NCBI GenBank assembly: GCA_009692185.1
Contig: SHZT01000016.1
Location: 1-42,469, forward strand
Source: Gemmatimonadota bacterium
GTDB taxonomy: Bacteria > Gemmatimonadota > Gemmatimonadetes > Gemmatimonadales > GWC2-71-9
Length of the DNA: 42,469 nt
Direction of reading: 5' to 3'
Part shown: piece by piece, positions 7,856 through 16,563 of the stretch
Position numbering within the stretch: position 1 is the stretch's first letter
Layout of the letters: each line of letters opens with the position of its first letter
Translations under genes and position numbers: made by a program
The notes under the pieces: model-generated
What the model was told of the DNA's origin: nothing
Database searches by the model: none
What the model saw: only the letters and a program-made list of their open reading frames with translations

Positions 7856-9001
7856 ATGGCGCGCGACTATTACGAGGTGCTGGGTGTCGAACGCACCGCG
7901 TCCGAGGCTGAGCTCAAGAAGGCCTACCGCCAGCTCGCCCTGCAACACCATCCCGACCGGAACAACGGGGACAAGGCCGCGGAGGAGCAGTTCAAGGAGC
8001 TCACCGAGGCGTACGAGGTCTTGCGAGATCCGGACAAGCGGACCAGGTACGACCGCTACGGCGTCGCAGGCGTTTCCGGTGCCGGCGCGTCCTATCAGCA
8101 CTTCGATCTCTCCGAAGCCCTCTCCGTTTTCATGCGCGATTTCGGCGGCATGGGCGGGTTCGACGCGATTTTCGGCGGCGGCGAGCGGTCGCGGCGGGCC
8201 CGGAGCCGCGGCCAGGACGTGCAGCTGTCCGTGCGCCTGACGCTGGCTGATGTCGCCAAGGGCGCGAAGCGGAAGGTCAAGCTCAAGACGCTCGAGGCCT
8301 GCAAGACCTGCAAGGGGAAGGGAACCGCCAACGGCAAGGAACCGGAGCGGTGCAAGACGTGCGCGGGCGCGGGCGAGGTCCAGCGTGCCACCAACTCGTT
8401 CTTCGGCCAGTTCGTCTCCGTGGCTGCGTGCCCTACCTGCCACGGCGAAGGCATCGTGATTCACGATCCGTGCACGGAGTGCCGCGGTGACGGTCGGGTG
8501 CGCGCCGAACGGACGCTGGACATCGAAGTGCCCCCGGGCGTCTCGGCCTCGAACTACCTCACGCTCCGGAGCGAAGGGGCGGCGGGTCCGAGAGGGGGCC
8601 CCAAGGGTGACGTGATCGTCGCGCTCGAGATAGCAGACGACGAGCACTTCGAACGCCACGGCGATGACATTCTCACCCAGCTCCCGCTGTCCTTCAGCGA
8701 GGCGGCGCTGGGCGGCGAGTTCAAGGTGCTGACGCCGGATGGCACCGAGGCGGTGCTCAAGGTCCCGTCCGGCACACAGGGCGGCGCCGTCCTCACGCTC
8801 CGCGGCCGTGGCTTGCCGGGGCTCAATGATGGGCGGAAGGGGAGCCTGCACGTCCGCGTCCAGGTGTGGACCCCGACTCGGCTCACCGCGGAGCAGGAAA
8901 CGCTCTTTCGGAAGCTGGCGTCCATGGAACCGGGAATGTCGCGCGACGACAGTCTCGGGCGGAAGCTCTGGGAACGGGTGCGTGAGGCGCTGGGATCGTG
9001 A
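7856..9001 (+). CDS. dnaJ: Chaperone protein DnaJ
   Basis: A 381-residue type I DnaJ (Hsp40), the co-chaperone that stimulates DnaK ATPase and presents substrates. The J domain spans about 1-70 with HPD at 32-34. A short Gly/Phe region follows (FGGMGGFDAIFGGG). The zinc-binding region has four CxxCxGxG repeats (CKTCKGKG, CKTCAGAG, CPTCHGEG, CTECRGDG) at about 149-213, followed by the C-terminal substrate-binding domains. The ATG immediately follows the hrcA stop. DnaK must be encoded elsewhere. Confidence 0.96.
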   Translation: MARDYYEVLGVERTASEAELKKAYRQLALQHHPDRNNGDKAAEEQFKELTEAYEVLRDPDKRTRYDRYGVAGVSGAGASYQHFDLSEALSVFMRDFGGMGGFDAIFGGGERSRRARSRGQDVQLSVRLTLADVAKGAKRKVKLKTLEACKTCKGKGTANGKEPERCKTCAGAGEVQRATNSFFGQFVSVAACPTCHGEGIVIHDPCTECRGDGRVRAERTLDIEVPPGVSASNYLTLRSEGAAGPRGGPKGDVIVALEIADDEHFERHGDDILTQLPLSFSEAALGGEFKVLTPDGTEAVLKVPSGTQGGAVLTLRGRGLPGLNDGRKGSLHVRVQVWTPTRLTAEQETLFRKLASMEPGMSRDDSLGRKLWERVREALGS

Positions 9002-9336
9002 CGGACTGCATGTTCTGCCGGATCGCCAAGGGCGAAATGCCCGCGACGATCGTCAATCAGGATGACCGCTACGTGGCCTTCCGGGACATTCACCCGCACG
9101 CGCCGGCGCACATCCTGGTTATCCCCCGGGAACACGTCCGGTCGCTCAACGAGGCCACCGATGCGGCACTGGTGGGCGGGTTGCTGCTCTTCGCGCGCGA
9201 CGTCGCGCAGGCGGAGAGCATCGGAACGGCGGGGTACCGGGTGGTCCTCAATACCAACGGCGACGGCGGCCAGACGGTCTTTCACATTCACGCCCACGTC
9301 ATGGGCGGCCGGGCAATGAAATGGCCGCCGGGGTAA
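8998..9336 (+). CDS. HIT family protein (HinT-type purine nucleoside phosphoramidase)
   Basis: A 112-residue histidine-triad protein. The active-site motif HIHAHVM places histidines at 96, 98 and 100. Cys4 and Cys7 (CMFC) resemble the zinc site of many HinT proteins. HinT enzymes hydrolyse adenosine phosphoramidates. The GTG start overlaps the dnaJ stop (GTGA), so expression should follow dnaJ. Length and domain are complete. Confidence 0.92.
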   Translation: MTDCMFCRIAKGEMPATIVNQDDRYVAFRDIHPHAPAHILVIPREHVRSLNEATDAALVGGLLLFARDVAQAESIGTAGYRVVLNTNGDGGQTVFHIHAHVMGGRAMKWPPG

Positions 9337-9365
9337 TTGTGCTTGCTCGTGGTCCTTTCTATGTT
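9337..9365 (+). promoter_or_regulatory. Possible promoter upstream of mutS2
   Basis: TTGTGC (9337-9342), a 17-base spacer and TATGTT (9360-9365) make a moderate sigma-70-like promoter at the beginning of the 191-base gap between the HIT gene and mutS2. The -35 box matches the consensus at only three positions. It would give mutS2 a leader of about 155 bases holding the small ORF and hairpin below. Confidence 0.35.
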
Positions 9366-9408
9366 TACATCCTCTTGAGCCCCGTACAGGTAAAGTGGTG
9401 ATTCGCGC

Positions 9409-9480
9409 ATGACACGTGAGTGCAAAAAGAGAAAGCAGGCCGAACGCCGCAAAGGGCGGCGGGAGCGCATTTGGGCGTGA
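9409..9480 (+). CDS. Possible 23-residue basic peptide
   Basis: An ATG-initiated ORF of 23 codons (begins MTRECKKRKQAE, ends ERIWA) rich in Lys and Arg. It lies in the gap between the HIT gene and mutS2, and its stop codon sits inside an 8-bp stem (9474-9494). Composition recalls the C-terminal tail of ribosomal protein S21, but the S21 body is missing and the match is compositional only. It may be a leader peptide or not a gene at all. Confidence 0.2.
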   Translation: MTRECKKRKQAERRKGRRERIWA

Positions 9481-9494
9481 CCGTGCGTCACGCC
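9474..9494 (+). other. Perfect 8-bp hairpin in the mutS2 leader
   Basis: GGCGTGAC (9474-9481) pairs perfectly with GTCACGCC (9487-9494) around a 5-base loop. No T-run follows, so it is not a standard intrinsic terminator. It lies 33 bases before the mutS2 start and overlaps the end of the small ORF. It could be an RNA structure or a protein-binding palindrome. Confidence 0.55.
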
Positions 9495-9527
9495 GATAGG
9501 GCCTCGAATCCCGGAACAGGGGTGTAG

Positions 9528-11846
9528 GTGACAAAGGTCACCGGCACCCCTTCCTCTTTTCCGGGCGTGGCGAGCGAGGCCGTACTCGCACAGATCGAGT
9601 TTCTCCCCGCGCTCGACGTCGTCGCCGGTTTCGCCGTGGGGCCGCATGGTGCCGCCTCGGTGCGCGCGCGCCGGCCGGTCATTGATGCCGACCTGGTTCG
9701 CACCGAACTCGAACAGGTGGACGCGCTGGCCGCCCTGTTGCGGGGAGGCGACGCACTCCGGCCCGAGCCCGTCGCCGACCTGGATCAACTGCTCGCGCTC
9801 CTCCGCATTCCGGGCACGGTCGCGGACGGCCCCATGCTGGCCGAGGCGCAACGCACGCTGGTCGCGATCGGCATCGTGGGGCGCGACGTGGCCCGTGTCG
9901 CACGCGAGGCGCCGGTCCTGCGGAGCTTCATCGTGGACCTGCCGCCCGGCGAACTGGCGAAGAAGATCGGCGCCGCGCTCGAATCCGACGGATCGGTCAA
10001 GGACAACGCGTCACCCGACATCACCCGCGCTCGGCGCAAGGTGCGGGAGGCACGCCAGCGGCTGGTGGCCTTCCTCGACGGGCTCCTCCGTTCGCTCTCC
10101 AAGCATGCCCCCGCGGACGCCGTCGCCACGGTCCGGAACGGCCGCTACGTGATCCCGGTGCTTCGCGAGGCGCGCGCCCGCGTCAGCGGCATCGTGCACG
10201 GCGAGTCCGGTTCCGGCGCGACGCTCTTCGTCGAGCCGACGGCGGCGGTGGAGCAGGGGAACGACCTGGCCGAAGCGGAAGGCGACGAGGCTCGGGCGAT
10301 ACTCGCGCTGTTCCGCTCGCTCACCGACATGCTGCGTCCGCACGTGGCCCAGGTCGAGTCTGGCTGGCGCATGTGCGTCGCGGTGGACGATCTCTACGCC
10401 CGATCGCGGGCCGCCATGGAATGGCGCGCCCAGCGGCCGCGGATCGATGAAGCCCGGGACCGGTTTGCCATCCGTCAGGGCCGGCACCCGCTGCTCATCG
10501 CCGAGCTCGGGCTCGAGGCGGCCGTGCCCTTCGACCTCGAGATCGAGCCGGGCGAGCATGTCCTGGTGATCAGCGGTCCGAACACCGGCGGCAAGACTGT
10601 CCTGCTCAAGGCCATCGGCCTCTGCGGTGCGCTGGCCCAGGCCGGCGTCATTCCGCCCGTGGGTGATGGAACCACGCTCCCGGTGTTTCGCGGCATCTTC
10701 GCCGACATCGGAGACCGGCAGTCCATTGCCGAGAGCCTGTCCACGTTCAGCGCCCACGTCGCGACGCTCAAAGGGGTGCTCGAGCGCGCCGATGACCTGA
10801 GCCTGGTCCTGCTGGACGAAATGGGCAGCGGGACAGACCCGGCCGAGGGCGCGGCACTCGCGGCGGCCGCGCTCACGGTGCTCGCCAAGCGCCATGCGCT
10901 GACGGTCGCGACCACGCACCTGTCACAGTTGAAGGAGCTGGCCACCACCACGCCCGGCGTCGTAAACGCCTCGCTCCGGTTCGACGGCGACAGCATGCGC
11001 CCCACCTATGAGCTGATCAAGGGCGTTCCCGGCCGCTCCTACGGCATTGCGATCGCGCGGCGGCTGGGGTTGCCCGCGGATCTCCTGGCGGACGCCGAAT
11101 CGCGCCGCTCGGACCGCGAGCGCTCCCTGGATACCCTGCTCGCAGAAATGGAAGCGAAGTCCGCCGACCTCACGAGGCGCGAACGCGAAACGCTGGAACG
11201 GGAAACAGCGTTCAGCGAGGCACGCGTGGACCTTGAATCCCTGCGCGCCGAACTCGAGCGGAAGAGCGCCGAGCTGGCCGCGCAGGGCCGGGAAATGGAG
11301 CGCAGCGGGCGCGAGCAGGCCCGGCAGTTCCTGCTCGATGCCCGCAAGCGCGTGGAGGAAGCACTGGGGCTGGCGCGCGCGGCCATGACGGAAGCGACCG
11401 CCAAGGAGGCCCGGCGCCTGATTGAAGAGGGTGTGCAGTCCGAGGCAGAGGCGGTCAAGAAGCTGAAAGAGGCAGCCGCGGCGAAGGGCTGGACGGTGAA
11501 GGGACAGAAGGGCTCGCTTGATTCCGCGAGCCGGGAACCAGCGGCGGCACCGAAGGTCGTCATTCGGAGGCCCTCGACCCACGACGAACGAGTGATGACA
11601 GCGGTATCCGAAATCGATCTGCGCGGCATGACCGGAGACGAGGCCGAATCGATCATCGTGCGCGCGGTGGACGATGCGATTCTCGCCGATCTGCCGAGCC
11701 TGCGGATTATCCACGGGAAGGGAACCGGGGCACTGCGCGTTCGCGTGGCGGCGATTCTCAAGGGCGATACCCGCATCAGCGCCTTTCGCGTCGCTCCGGC
11801 GGAGCAGGGCGGAACGGGCGTCACCATCGTGGAGTTCAGCGCATGA
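9528..11846 (+). CDS. mutS2: Endonuclease MutS2 (MutS-family ATPase with Smr domain)
   Basis: A 772-residue MutS2. It has MutS domain III-like helices and the ABC-type ATPase with Walker A GPNTGGKT near 349-356, a Walker B LLDEMGSGTDPAEG segment, and a long charged coiled coil (about 520-660). The C-terminal Smr nuclease domain (about 692-772) carries IDLRGM and HGKGTGALR. Family members act on branched DNA to suppress recombination or on collided ribosomes to rescue them; sequence alone does not decide. An in-frame TAG lies directly before the GTG at 9528, so this is the earliest possible start. It overlaps dnaG by four bases. Confidence 0.95.
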   Translation: MTKVTGTPSSFPGVASEAVLAQIEFLPALDVVAGFAVGPHGAASVRARRPVIDADLVRTELEQVDALAALLRGGDALRPEPVADLDQLLALLRIPGTVADGPMLAEAQRTLVAIGIVGRDVARVAREAPVLRSFIVDLPPGELAKKIGAALESDGSVKDNASPDITRARRKVREARQRLVAFLDGLLRSLSKHAPADAVATVRNGRYVIPVLREARARVSGIVHGESGSGATLFVEPTAAVEQGNDLAEAEGDEARAILALFRSLTDMLRPHVAQVESGWRMCVAVDDLYARSRAAMEWRAQRPRIDEARDRFAIRQGRHPLLIAELGLEAAVPFDLEIEPGEHVLVISGPNTGGKTVLLKAIGLCGALAQAGVIPPVGDGTTLPVFRGIFADIGDRQSIAESLSTFSAHVATLKGVLERADDLSLVLLDEMGSGTDPAEGAALAAAALTVLAKRHALTVATTHLSQLKELATTTPGVVNASLRFDGDSMRPTYELIKGVPGRSYGIAIARRLGLPADLLADAESRRSDRERSLDTLLAEMEAKSADLTRRERETLERETAFSEARVDLESLRAELERKSAELAAQGREMERSGREQARQFLLDARKRVEEALGLARAAMTEATAKEARRLIEEGVQSEAEAVKKLKEAAAAKGWTVKGQKGSLDSASREPAAAPKVVIRRPSTHDERVMTAVSEIDLRGMTGDEAESIIVRAVDDAILADLPSLRIIHGKGTGALRVRVAAILKGDTRISAFRVAPAEQGGTGVTIVEFSA

Positions 11847-13648
11847 ATATCCCGGAAGAAACCATCGAGCAGGTCCGGGATGCAGCGGACATCGTGGCCC
11901 TGATTGGCGAGCAGGTGCCGCTCAAGCGCACCGGGTCCGACTACCGCGGCGCCTGCCCGTTCCACGGCGGCGCCAACCGGAACCTCGCGGTCATTCCGCG
12001 GAAGCAGATGTTCTACTGCTTCGTGTGCCACGAGGGCGGCGACGTCTTCACGTTTTACATGAAGAAGCTGGGGATGGACTACCCGACGGCCGTGCGGGAA
12101 ATCGCGCGGCGGGTGGGTATCGAGATTCCCGACCGTCCGACCGGCGGCCCCGACCGCCGCGAGCCGCTCTACTCGGCCGTGGGCGTCGCGGCGGAGTGGT
12201 ACGCGACCCGGCTTCGCGAAGGGGCCGATGCCGCCGATGCGCGCGCGTACCTCAAGGGCCGCGGCATCGAAATGGAGGCCGTGGGACCGCTGGGACTGGG
12301 ATTCGCGCCAAAGGGCAACGCGTTCCTCGATTCGATGCACGCGGTGGGGCTCACCGACCCGGTCATGTTCGAAGCCGGCCTCCTGACCAAGCGGGACGAC
12401 GGCTCGCTGCGCCCGCGGTTCTGGGGTCGCCTGCTGTTTCCCATTCACGATCTGCGCAGCCGCGTGGTCGGCTTCGGCGGCCGGGTCATCGGCGAGGGCG
12501 AGCCCAAGTATCTCAACTCGCCGGACTCCGAGGTGTTCCACAAGGGCAAACTGCTCTACAACCTGCACGACGCGAAGCACGCGATCCGGAAAGCCGAGCG
12601 CGCGATTCTGGTCGAGGGTTACTTCGACGTTCTCCGGTTGGTCGAGGTGGGGATCGAGCACGTCGTGGCCCCCCTCGGAACGGGGCTCACGCCCGACCAG
12701 GCCCAGCTGCTCAAGCGTTTCTCCGGCCAAGTCACCCTGCTCTACGACTCCGACGCTCCCGGGCTCCGCGCCACGTTTCGCACGGCGGACGAATTCCTCC
12801 GCGCGGGCCTGCGCGTGACGGTGGCCACGTTGCCGCCCGGGGAGGATCCCGACACGCTCGCGGCCAAGGGCGGGCGCAAGGCGGTCGAGGCCGTGCTCAA
12901 CGATGCAATCGACGTGTGCGAAAGAAAGTTGCAGCTGCTCGAACGAAAGGGCTGGCTGGCAGACCTCTCCGGGCGCCGGCGGGCCCTGGACCGGCTCCTG
13001 ACCACGCTGCGCGCGGCGAGCGACCCGGTGACCAAGGATCTCTACGTCTCGCGCGTGGCCGAAGCGCTCGGGGTCTCGCGGCAGTCCATCGAACGGGAGA
13101 TGGCGGGTGGGGGAGACGGGAGACCGGAGACGAGAGACGCGCACTACTCGTCTCCGGCCTCTCGTCCCTCGTCTCCCGCCCAGACGGCTCGTCCCTCGAG
13201 GGGGACCGGCGCCGAGCGGGATCTGCTCCGGGTGGCCGTGCACGAGCCGGCGTGGCGGAGCCGGATCGCCGAGCAGTTGCCCGACCCGGCGCTCCTGCGC
13301 CAGCCCGAGGGCGCGCTCCTCCTCCTGGTCGCGCACACGGCGGAAGGAACGTCCGCGGGCACCCTGATGACCGGCCTCGACGGCGATGGGCGAGTGCTCC
13401 TCGCCGCGATGCTCGAGGAGCCGTGGGGCGTGATGGACGTGGACGCGATCGTGGCCGGCGCCGTCAACAAGCTGAGCGGCCGGAAGCTGGAAGCGGAGCT
13501 GAAAGATCTGGAGCGGCGCCTGCCGCTCGCCCCCGAGAGTGAGAAGCCGGCTCTCACCAATCGGGTAGACGTGTTGAGCCGGCAAATCTCACAGTTGGAT
13601 CCTGGCAGGTGGAACGTCATCCGTAGAGGAGGTCGCGTTGGATCTTGA
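11843..13648 (+). CDS. dnaG: DNA primase DnaG
   Basis: A 601-residue bacterial primase that lays RNA primers for replication. The CHC2 zinc finger is near residues 37-62 (CPFH ... CFVC). The TOPRIM catalytic region follows, with ILVEGYFD near 254 and the acidic LLYDSDAPG segment near 300. The C-terminal part is the helicase-binding domain. A pair of inverted four-copy 7-mer arms (13111-13177) encodes an odd Gly/Arg/Ser/Pro-rich stretch at about residues 423-445, in the linker before the helicase-binding domain, where an insertion could be tolerated. The ATG overlaps the mutS2 stop (ATGA). Confidence 0.95.
   Translation: MNIPEETIEQVRDAADIVALIGEQVPLKRTGSDYRGACPFHGGANRNLAVIPRKQMFYCFVCHEGGDVFTFYMKKLGMDYPTAVREIARRVGIEIPDRPTGGPDRREPLYSAVGVAAEWYATRLREGADAADARAYLKGRGIEMEAVGPLGLGFAPKGNAFLDSMHAVGLTDPVMFEAGLLTKRDDGSLRPRFWGRLLFPIHDLRSRVVGFGGRVIGEGEPKYLNSPDSEVFHKGKLLYNLHDAKHAIRKAERAILVEGYFDVLRLVEVGIEHVVAPLGTGLTPDQAQLLKRFSGQVTLLYDSDAPGLRATFRTADEFLRAGLRVTVATLPPGEDPDTLAAKGGRKAVEAVLNDAIDVCERKLQLLERKGWLADLSGRRRALDRLLTTLRAASDPVTKDLYVSRVAEALGVSRQSIEREMAGGGDGRPETRDAHYSSPASRPSSPAQTARPSRGTGAERDLLRVAVHEPAWRSRIAEQLPDPALLRQPEGALLLLVAHTAEGTSAGTLMTGLDGDGRVLLAAMLEEPWGVMDVDAIVAGAVNKLSGRKLEAELKDLERRLPLAPESEKPALTNRVDVLSRQISQLDPGRWNVIRRGGRVGS
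13111..13177. repeat. Inverted pair of 4x7-mer arms inside dnaG
   Basis: The left arm, 13111-13138, is four 7-base units of GGGAGAC and one- or two-base variants. The right arm, 13150-13177, is four units of the complement type GTCTCCC and variants. The 11-base spacer lets the arms fold into an imperfect hairpin of about 28 bp. Neither strand has stops in the unit. The region encodes a low-complexity linker of the primase. Confidence 0.88.
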
Positions 13649-14345
13649 TCTGGTTGCACTGCTGGCGCTGCAGGAAAAAGATCGTGTAGTGACGGCAAAC
13701 GAAGCGGAGCTGAAGGCCCTGGAGCCGCAGGTTGCCGCGCTGGATGACGAACTTGCCCGCGCCGAAAACGAGCTGGGGTCCGCCCGGAAGAACGTGGAAG
13801 ACGCCGGGATCAAGCGCACCGAGCTCGAGGGAAAGATCGACACCTATCGCATCATGCAGGAGCGCCGGCGCCAGCGCCTGGAATGGGTCAAGGGCGCCAA
13901 GGAAGCCGCGGCGTTGATGGCCGAGCTGGACCTCGCCCGCGGCGTACTCGCCAAGGAAGAGGCCGAGTGGATCCGGTCGGCCGACAAGGTGGAGGAAGCC
14001 GAGCGGAAGGTGACCGACGTGGAGCAGGCCGCGGAAGAGGCGCGGGCCGCGCAGGCACCGAGACGCGAGCAGATCGTGGCGCTGCAGGCCGAGTGCCAGG
14101 AACGCCTGAACCTGGCGCGGGCGGAGCGCGAGGAGTCGGCCAAGGCCGTCAAGAAGCCCCTGCTCGGCCGCTACGATCGTGTCCGCGGAGGGAACACGCC
14201 GCTCGCGGTGTACGCGCTCCAGGGAACGGCGTGCGGGCACTGCTACACGGCCGTTCCCATTCATCGCCGGCAGGTGATCCAGAACGGGCAGGGCGTCACG
14301 GGCTGCGAAGCCTGCGGTGTCCTGGTGTACGACCCGGCGACATGA
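13638..14345 (+). CDS. Coiled-coil protein with C4 zinc ribbon (zf-RING_7 family)
   Basis: A 235-residue protein. Residues about 5-175 form a long charged coiled coil, followed by a C-terminal zinc ribbon with C-x2-C (CGHC) and C-x2-C (CEAC) pairs at about 199-225. This matches the widespread conserved bacterial family often annotated as a nucleic-acid-binding or cell-cycle-associated zinc ribbon protein; its role is not settled. The start is TTG at 13638, supported by AGAGGAGG (13625-13632) at five bases spacing. It overlaps the end of dnaG by 11 bases and shares ATGA with recJ. Confidence 0.85.
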   Translation: MDLDLVALLALQEKDRVVTANEAELKALEPQVAALDDELARAENELGSARKNVEDAGIKRTELEGKIDTYRIMQERRRQRLEWVKGAKEAAALMAELDLARGVLAKEEAEWIRSADKVEEAERKVTDVEQAAEEARAAQAPRREQIVALQAECQERLNLARAEREESAKAVKKPLLGRYDRVRGGNTPLAVYALQGTACGHCYTAVPIHRRQVIQNGQGVTGCEACGVLVYDPAT

Positions 14346-16048
14346 TCGCCCTGGCGTCGCGCTGGCGGGTGGCGGCAGCGCCCGACGGCGACCGCGTGGC
14401 CGCGCTCACCGGGGCGCTCCGGATCCCGACGGTCCTCGCCCGGCTGCTGGTGCAGCGGGGCTTCGAAGCGCCCGAGGCGGCGCGGGAGTTTCTCAAGCCC
14501 GCGCTGGAAACCCTCTCCGATCCATTTTCCCTCAAGGACATGGACGTCGCGGTGCGGCTGGTGCGCGAGGCCGTGAGCGCCGGCCAGGCCATCCTGGTAC
14601 ACGGCGACTACGACGTGGACGGGCAGTGCGGAACGACGCTGCTCACACGTGTCCTCCGCGCGGCTGGGGCGACGGCGGTGCCGTTCGTGCCGCACCGCAT
14701 GCGGGACGGCTACGACTTCGGCCCCGCGGGAATCGCCGCGGCTCGCGAGGCCAGGGCCGGTCTCATCATCACGTGTGATTGCGGAGTCAGCGCGTTCGAC
14801 GCGGTGAGCGACGCCCGCGCCGCGGGCTTCAAGGTCATCGTGACGGATCACCACCTCCCGCGGGAACTCCCGCCCGCGAACGCCGTGCTCAACCCCCAGC
14901 GTGCCGACTGCGAGTCGCCCAGCAAGGGTCTCTGCGGCACCGGCGTCGCCTTCAAGCTGGCGCAGGCCCTGGTCGGCGAGCTGGGGCTGCCGCGGAACCT
15001 CCCGTTCCACCTGCTGGACCTCGTGGCCCTGGCCACCGTGGCGGACATCGTGCCGCTCACCGGCGAGAACCGGACGCTCGTCAAGTTTGGCCTCAAGCTC
15101 CTCACCGAGTCCCGCTGGCCGGGCGTGCGGGCGCTGGTCGAGAGCGCGGGTCTCAAGACGAAGACCATCCGGTCGGGGCAGGTGGGGTTTGTGCTCGCGC
15201 CGCGGCTCAATGCGGCCGGCCGGGTTGGCGAGGCAATGGACGGTGTGCGCCTCCTCCTGTCAGACGATCCCGGCGAAGCGCGCATGCTGGCCACCCGGCT
15301 GGAAACGCTGAACGAGGAGCGGCAGGCGCTGGACCAGCGCTTCCTCGATGAGGCGGCGGAAATGGTGGAAACGACGGCCGACCTCGATCGTGACTACGGC
15401 CTGGTCCTGGCGCGGGAAGGCTGGCACCCGGGGGTCATCGGCATCGTGGCGTCGCGTATCGTGGAGCGATACTCCCGGCCCGCTATCCTGCTCGCGCTCG
15501 AGGGGCGCGACGCGCGAGGGTCGGGCCGGAGCATTCCCGGGTTCAACCTGCACGGGGCACTGGCCCGGTGCGCGGACCTGCTCACCAAGTTCGGGGGACA
15601 CAAGATGGCGGCCGGGCTGACCCTGCCGGTTGACCGCATTGACGAGTTCCGGAGCGCCTTCAACGCGGTGGCGCGGGAGGAACTGACACCGGATGACCTC
15701 GTGCCCACCCAGTTCGTGGACCAGGTGGTGTCGGTGGGTGAACTGGACCTGGACCTCGAGCGCCTCCTGCGACGCCTGGAGCCGTACGGAATGGGCAACC
15801 CCACGCCGGTGTTTGGGGTCCCCGGCGTCACCGTCCAGGATCCGCGCATCATCAAGGAGAAGCACCTGAAATTTCGCCTCTCCGACGATACCGGCCGGCT
15901 GGATGCCATCGGATTCGACTGGGCCGACCGGGTGGACCCCGGCTGGTGGGACGCGCCCGTGGACGTGGCATTTCGCCTGGAGCAGAATGACTGGCGCGGG
16001 TCGCCCGACCTCCAGGCCCGCATCGTCCAGGTCAAACCTGCCGGCTGA
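14342..16048 (+). CDS. recJ: Single-stranded-DNA-specific exonuclease RecJ
   Basis: A 568-residue RecJ, a 5'-3' ssDNA exonuclease of the DHH phosphoesterase superfamily used in recombination and repair. Metal-binding motifs are visible: HGDYDVDG at 87-94, CDCGVSAFDA, and VTDHHLPRELP near 168-178. The DHHA1 domain follows with RSIPGFNLHGAL and FGGHKMAAGLTL, and then the RecJ OB fold. The open frame extends upstream inside the neighbouring gene, but similarity begins at the ATG at 14342, which overlaps the previous stop (ATGA). Confidence 0.95.
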   Translation: MIALASRWRVAAAPDGDRVAALTGALRIPTVLARLLVQRGFEAPEAAREFLKPALETLSDPFSLKDMDVAVRLVREAVSAGQAILVHGDYDVDGQCGTTLLTRVLRAAGATAVPFVPHRMRDGYDFGPAGIAAAREARAGLIITCDCGVSAFDAVSDARAAGFKVIVTDHHLPRELPPANAVLNPQRADCESPSKGLCGTGVAFKLAQALVGELGLPRNLPFHLLDLVALATVADIVPLTGENRTLVKFGLKLLTESRWPGVRALVESAGLKTKTIRSGQVGFVLAPRLNAAGRVGEAMDGVRLLLSDDPGEARMLATRLETLNEERQALDQRFLDEAAEMVETTADLDRDYGLVLAREGWHPGVIGIVASRIVERYSRPAILLALEGRDARGSGRSIPGFNLHGALARCADLLTKFGGHKMAAGLTLPVDRIDEFRSAFNAVAREELTPDDLVPTQFVDQVVSVGELDLDLERLLRRLEPYGMGNPTPVFGVPGVTVQDPRIIKEKHLKFRLSDDTGRLDAIGFDWADRVDPGWWDAPVDVAFRLEQNDWRGSPDLQARIVQVKPAG

Positions 16049-16563
16049 TGCGGATCATCGCTGGGGAGTTCCGCGGGCGCACCCTCAAGCCGCCGTCTGA
16101 CAAGCGCACCCGCCCCACGGCGGACCGCGTCCGCGAGGCGTGGTTCAGTATCCTGGCCGGTGAGATTCCCGGCGCCACGGTGCTGGACCTGTTTGCCGGG
16201 TCCGGAGCCCTGGGACTCGAGGCCCTGTCCCGCGGCGCCAGTCACGTGGAGTTCGTGGAGATCTCGCGCGCCTCGCTCACCGCCTTGCGGGCCAACGTAG
16301 CCGCACTGGATGCCGAGGCGCGGGTGACCATTCACAAGGCCGACGCCCTCCGGTTCGTGGAACGGCTCCCCGTCGGGGCGTTCGGGGTCGCGCTGGCCGA
16401 CCCGCCGTACGATACGGCGCAGGCACTCGAGATCGTCGAGGCGTTTCGCCTGCGGCCGTTTGCCACCCTCCTCGGCGTCGAACACCGCTCTTCCACGCAG
16501 CTCCCCGGCGACGAAACCCGGCGCTACGGCGACACCGCGCTTACATTCTGCCGCGCCCCATGA
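16048..16563 (+). CDS. rsmD: 16S rRNA (guanine966-N2)-methyltransferase RsmD
   Basis: A 171-residue class I SAM methyltransferase. It begins with the RsmD-typical MRIIAGEFRGRTL and RPTADRVREAWFSIL. The SAM-binding LDLFAGSGALGLEA lies near 45-58 and the catalytic DPPY near 118-121. It modifies G966 of 16S rRNA in the assembled 30S subunit. Its ATG overlaps the recJ stop (TGATG), and its own stop overlaps coaD (ATGA). The rsmD-coaD pairing is common in bacteria and supports both calls. Confidence 0.94.
   Translation: MRIIAGEFRGRTLKPPSDKRTRPTADRVREAWFSILAGEIPGATVLDLFAGSGALGLEALSRGASHVEFVEISRASLTALRANVAALDAEARVTIHKADALRFVERLPVGAFGVALADPPYDTAQALEIVEAFRLRPFATLLGVEHRSSTQLPGDETRRYGDTALTFCRAP

Noticed and set aside
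9409-9480. Small basic ORF as ribosomal protein S21
   Set aside because: Only the Lys/Arg-rich composition is alike; the S21 core is missing and no frame upstream supplies it.
11039-13585. Long open frame of 848 codons on the minus strand opposite mutS2 and dnaG
   Set aside because: It lies antisense to two well-conserved genes, has Arg/Ser/Ala-rich shadow composition and no recognisable domain. High GC makes such empty frames common; similar long antisense frames opposite dxs, rny and the infC operon were left out for the same reason.
13883-14341. Upstream extension of the recJ reading frame
   Set aside because: The extra residues are Gly/Arg-rich shadow sequence of the zinc-ribbon gene. 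RecJ similarity starts at the ATG at 14342.
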